Assembly: GCA_038214535.1 (NCBI GenBank)
Contig: JBBQRS010000064.1
Location: forward strand, 1-28,210
DNA from: JBBQRS01 sp038214535
GTDB taxonomy: Bacteria > Chloroflexota > Anaerolineae > CG2-30-64-16
Direction: 5' to 3'
Length of the DNA: 28,210 nt
In this document: positions 25,926-28,210 of the stretch, one piece after another
Layout of the letters: each line of letters starts with the position of its first letter
Numbering within the stretch: position 1 is the stretch's first letter
The notes under the pieces: generated by a model
What the model saw: only the letters and a program-made list of their open reading frames with translations
Told to the model about the DNA's origin: nothing
Database searches by the model: none
Translations under genes and position numbers: made by a program

Positions 25926-26771
25926 TCAAGATCGAATAAAGGCTGCACCGACTGCTCCCGGACCGGCGTGCGCGGCAAAAGCCGGTCCGGCCTCGATCAA
26001 CATGATTTCATCCGGTGATTGCACGCCCAGCGCGCCCAGATGATTGACCAGTTCTCCTGCAAGATCTCGGGTGCGAGTGTAGGCTGCTGCCAGTGTTTCC
26101 ACGGGCATCCGCGACCGGATTTCGTCTTCCATGCGCTGAAACGCGCTCTTTGACGAACGCACGATGCCGACAAGCTTGAACTCGCTGTTGGTGAGTTCGA
26201 AAATGGGCTTGACGTGCAGCGTGCGCGCGGCGCGATCTACCAGCGGCATCAACCGTTCCAGCCGGCCGCCCCGCCGCGCCCATTCCAACGTGTCCAGGAC
26301 GAACAGGATGGATGTGCGCTCGCGGAGGCTTTCGAGCGCGCGCTGGATGGCGTCGGCGCTGTGACCCGCCAGGGCGTCCTGGGCGGCGCGCAGCACTTGC
26401 AACCCCATACCCAGCGAGAACGAGCCGGAATCCACGACGCGCACGCGCTCGCCGAACTCCTGCGCGGCAACCCACGCGGCGTCGAAGGTGCTGCTGTGTT
26501 TCGCCGTGAGCGTCAGGCAGACCACGTCGTACCCGGCATTCACCAGTCCCCGGAAAGTTTCCATGAACGCGCCGGGAGCGGGGGCGGCTGTGCCGGGCGC
26601 AACGCCGGAACGCGTCACGCGTGCCCAGAATTCGTCCTGCGTCAGCCGGTCGCTGGAGATCATCTCGCTGCCGAAACTGACGTACACCGGAACCAGCGTG
26701 ATGTCGAAACGCGCCGCCAGCTCAGGCGATATATCACACCCCGAATCCGCAACGATGCGCACGGTGTTCAT
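25926..26771 (-). CDS. DegV family fatty-acid-binding protein
   Basis: This 281-residue protein matches the DegV/FakB family, whose members bind a fatty acid and, with the kinase FakA, allow its phosphorylation. The N-terminal VRIVADSGCDIS (4-15) and the motif LTLTAKHSSTFDAAWVAA (86-103) are the lipid-carboxylate site. A central VVDSGSFSLGMGLQVL (112-127) is also typical. The ATG at 26771 has GAGGTG upstream and an extended -10 promoter; an upstream in-frame start at 26795 is less likely. No FakA kinase is in the window. It heads the leftward cluster. Confidence 0.92.
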   Translation of the reverse strand: MNTVRIVADSGCDISPELAARFDITLVPVYVSFGSEMISSDRLTQDEFWARVTRSGVAPGTAAPAPGAFMETFRGLVNAGYDVVCLTLTAKHSSTFDAAWVAAQEFGERVRVVDSGSFSLGMGLQVLRAAQDALAGHSADAIQRALESLRERTSILFVLDTLEWARRGGRLERLMPLVDRAARTLHVKPIFELTNSEFKLVGIVRSSKSAFQRMEDEIRSRMPVETLAAAYTRTRDLAGELVNHLGALGVQSPDEIMLIEAGPAFAAHAGPGAVGAAFIRS

Positions 26772-26807
26772 AGAAATACACCTCACCCTGTTCACTCGCC
26801 TGGCCCC

Positions 26808-26816
26808 ATTATACCA
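26808..26816 (-). promoter_or_regulatory. Extended -10 promoter of the degV-led cluster
   Basis: The minus strand reads TGGTATAAT, a perfect extended -10 (TGn plus TATAAT). The -35 region is weak. The start site would be near 26801, about 30 nt before the degV ATG. It is divergent from the ndk promoter. Confidence 0.65.
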
Positions 26817-26876
26817 TCAGGATCGCACGCCCGGCAGTAATCGGCATGACTGTGCAACGCGCCAAAAGGCCCGCTT

Positions 26877-26905
26877 TTGGAACCGTTCGGACGCCATGAT
26901 ATACT
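26877..26905 (+). promoter_or_regulatory. Sigma70-type promoter of ndk
   Basis: TTGGAA (26877-26882) and TATACT (26900-26905) are spaced by 17 bp. The ndk start lies about 30 nt beyond the predicted transcription start, with GGAGGG 6 nt before the GTG. Confidence 0.65.
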
Positions 26906-26941
26906 CGGTGAAGCATTCGTCAACACATCTGGAGGGACTTC

Positions 26942-27391
26942 GTGGAACGTACTTTTGTCATGCTCAAGCCCGACGCCGTGCAGCGCGGGTTGGTTGGGGA
27001 GATCATCCAGCGCTTCGAGCGCCGCGGCCTGAAGATCGTCGGCATCAAGATGGTGCATCTGACGCCGGAGTTCGCGCATAAACACTATGAAGTACACGTG
27101 GGGAAGCCGTTCTTTGAGGGGTTGATCCGCTACATCACCAGCGGCCCGGTGGTGGCGATGGTGTTGGAAGGCACGAACGCCGTCGAGGCGGCGCGCGCCA
27201 CGATGGGCGCGACCAATCCGACCAAGGCGGCGGCGGGCACGATCCGCGCCGACCTGGGGCTGGAGATGGGGCGCAACCTGGTACACGGCTCGGATGGCCC
27301 GGATACCGCGGCGTTCGAGATCGGGCTGTGGTTCGGCGAGGACGAGACCGTGGACTATGCGCGCAGCATAGATCCGTGGATTTTCGAATAA
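26942..27391 (+). CDS. ndk: Nucleoside diphosphate kinase
   Basis: This 149-residue enzyme equalises nucleoside di- and triphosphate pools by a phosphohistidine ping-pong reaction. MERTFVMLKPDAVQRG (1-16) is the family start, and the active-site histidine is H115 in NLVHGSDGPDTAAFEI. The Arg and Thr residues that bind phosphate are in TNPTKAAAGTIRADLG (91-106). The start is GTG at 26942 with GGAGGG 6 nt upstream. It is monocistronic, with its own promoter and a shared downstream terminator. Confidence 0.97.
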   Translation: MERTFVMLKPDAVQRGLVGEIIQRFERRGLKIVGIKMVHLTPEFAHKHYEVHVGKPFFEGLIRYITSGPVVAMVLEGTNAVEAARATMGATNPTKAAAGTIRADLGLEMGRNLVHGSDGPDTAAFEIGLWFGEDETVDYARSIDPWIFE

Positions 27392-27433
27392 GAATTCACT
27401 GACCACGGAAGACACGGAACACACAGAAAAAAC

Positions 27434-27470
27434 AGGCCGGAACCCACCTCGGTTCCGGCCTTACTGTTGT
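27434..27470. terminator. Bidirectional terminator between ndk and rsfS
   Basis: Arms 27434-27444 and 27451-27461 pair perfectly over 11 bp (AGGCCGGAACC) with a 6-nt loop. A TGTTTTTTCTG run follows on the minus strand and TACTGTTGTTCT on the plus strand. It serves both convergent genes, more strongly the leftward rsfS. Confidence 0.85.
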
Positions 27471-27482
27471 TCTATTGCGACG

Positions 27483-27827
27483 TTATGGGATGCGCACGAC
27501 CACCGGGGCTGAACCCCACAACTCGTCCAGGCGATAGAAGGCGCGCGCGTCGCGCGTGAAGATGTGGACGACGACCGTGTTGTAATCCGCGAGCAGCCAG
27601 CCTGAGGCAGCCTCGCCCTCGGTGGAGAGTGGCCGCTCTTTCTCGTCCTTCAGTTCTTGCACCAGAATTTCCAGCAATGACCGCGCCTGCCGCTCCGAAT
27701 CCACGCTGCAAATCACGAAGTAATCGGCCACGGGGGTGATGTCGCGCAGATCGAGCAGCGAGATGTTGTTGGCCTGATGCTCTTCAACGATATCCGTAAT
27801 GCGATGCGCCAGTTCTGAACCGTCCAG
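27483..27827 (-). CDS. rsfS: Ribosome silencing factor RsfS (Iojap), apparent CTG start
   Basis: This 114-residue protein would bind ribosomal protein uL14 and block subunit joining under nutrient limitation. The conserved Iojap core is present: SELAHRITDIVEEHQ, ISLLDLRDITPVADYFVICS, then SERQARSLLEIL and GWLLADYNTVVVHIF. The first usual start codon, GTG at 27731, would delete about 32 conserved residues. Upstream, the frame holds no ATG, GTG or TTG before a TAA stop near 27880. However CTG at 27825-27827 lies exactly 6 nt after a perfect AGGAGG (27834-27839) and gives the family's standard N-terminus and length. The frame and family are clear; the CTG initiation is inferred. Confidence 0.85.
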   Translation of the reverse strand: MDGSELAHRITDIVEEHQANNISLLDLRDITPVADYFVICSVDSERQARSLLEILVQELKDEKERPLSTEGEAASGWLLADYNTVVVHIFTRDARAFYRLDELWGSAPVVVRIP

Positions 27828-27929
27828 AGAACGCCTCCTGTAGTTGTTTAACCGCTTATCGAAGTCATTTTAGCACACGCGCCCCGCCGCGGCAAGCGTG
27901 CGGCGCGACAGTCTCATTTACAATGTGGA

Positions 27930-28004
27930 TGGACTGGAGGCTTTAGCCGGTAAACTACCCTTTTCTAGTCGCCTCGAAAGAAACCGGCTAAAGTCTCCAG
28001 TCCA
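27930..28004. repeat. Long intergenic palindrome of a second type
   Basis: Arms 27930-27951 and 27983-28004 pair over 22 bp with one G-T wobble around a 31-nt spacer. The arm core is GGACTGGAG-n-CTTTAGCCGG. It is unrelated to the AGTGCGCA family in this window. It sits between the end of the EpsI-like gene and the rsfS leader and has no T tract. Likely a dispersed palindromic element. Confidence 0.75.
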
Positions 28005-28020
28005 GGTATATTGTCAGGCT

Positions 28021-28210
28021 CTACCCATTCGCGGCGGTGAAGAGGTTGCGGAAGAACCCTTTTTCCAGGTCGAGCGTTTCGTCCACGCTGCCGTAGACCG
28101 GCGCGGTGAGCTTGACCAGCACCATGCCGTCGCCCGCGTTGCGCGCCGCGCTGGGCCACAGGTAGAAATAGAGCACGACGTGTTCCGCCACGCCCCCTGA
28201 TTCCATCGGT
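28021..28210 (-). CDS. C-terminus of an EpsI/DUF3485-like protein (partial)
   Basis: Only the last 62-63 codons are in the window, and the frame is open at the right edge. The visible part contains EHVVLYFYLWPSAARNAGDG, then MVLVKLTAPVYGSVDETL, and ends FFRNLFTAANG. This resembles the C-terminus of the EpsI/DUF3485 domain found with exosortases, in which a tyrosine-rich strand is followed by an RxxGxxVLVR-type strand. The assignment is by pattern on a short fragment. The stop is TAG at 28021-28023. Confidence 0.5.
   Translation of the reverse strand, partial: PMESGGVAEHVVLYFYLWPSAARNAGDGMVLVKLTAPVYGSVDETLDLEKGFFRNLFTAANG

Noticed and set aside
27483..27731. RsfS starting at GTG 27731
   Set aside because: This would remove the conserved first third of the family; the upstream frame is clearly homologous and has a perfect Shine-Dalgarno before CTG.

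Overview
The window is a GC-rich (roughly 60-65 % by eye) bacterial chromosome segment of 28,210 bases. The gene set points to a member of the Chloroflexota, probably Anaerolineae or a neighbour. This is inferred from family content, not from a marker gene: Pro/Thr-rich linkers in surface proteins, a DUF3090 protein, a motor-less helicase-associated protein paired with an MrfB/YprB-like exonuclease, a NACHT-FGE protein, a DUF255 thioredoxin protein, and many palindromic intergenic repeats. No rRNA, tRNA, CRISPR array or insertion sequence was seen.

The outstanding region is 1-4954, all on the minus strand: a diversity-generating retroelement (DGR) attached to an NLR-like immune-type receptor. 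In transcription order it has a 1116-residue DUF4062-NACHT-FGE protein (1604-4954) with the variable repeat (VR) at its 3' end. Next come a perfect 13-bp GC-rich hairpin (1516-1544), a DGR-type reverse transcriptase (439-1488), and an Avd accessory protein (92-442) that overlaps the RT gene by 4 nt. The template repeat (TR) begins at 63 and runs off the left edge. Within the visible 63-nt TR/VR alignment there are six mismatches, and all six fall on adenines of the TR coding strand. This is the signature of adenine-directed mutagenic retrohoming. The system would retarget the FGE (C-type-lectin-fold) ligand-binding end of a signalling NTPase.

The rest is mostly housekeeping. 5311-7194 (minus) is a lipoprotein HtrA/DegP-type protease with two PDZ domains. 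7595-11630 (plus) holds two translationally coupled GNAT acetyltransferases, a membrane protein, a RodZ-like HTH membrane protein with its own sigma70-like promoter, and RimO. 11635-12027 (minus) is a DUF1232 protein. 12190-15766 (plus) carries a Helicase_C_3 protein, an MrfB-like exonuclease with a probable TPR tail, and a DUF3090 protein. 15936-21286 (plus) carries the DUF255 protein, a holin-4/phosphodiesterase membrane fusion and a four-TM protein.

21441-26771 (minus) is a tightly spaced run reading degV, metallophosphoesterase, GH13 amylase lipoprotein, DUF2231, PduO-type adenosyltransferase and nfo. It has an extended -10 promoter at the start and a hairpin terminator at the end. The right end has ndk (plus), RsfS (minus, apparently started by CTG behind a perfect Shine-Dalgarno) and the C-terminus of an EpsI/DUF3485-like protein.

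Four intergenic gaps carry long near-perfect palindromes (arms of 18-27 bp). Three share an AGTGCGCA core and look like members of one dispersed repeat family. The fourth, near the right end, is of a different type.
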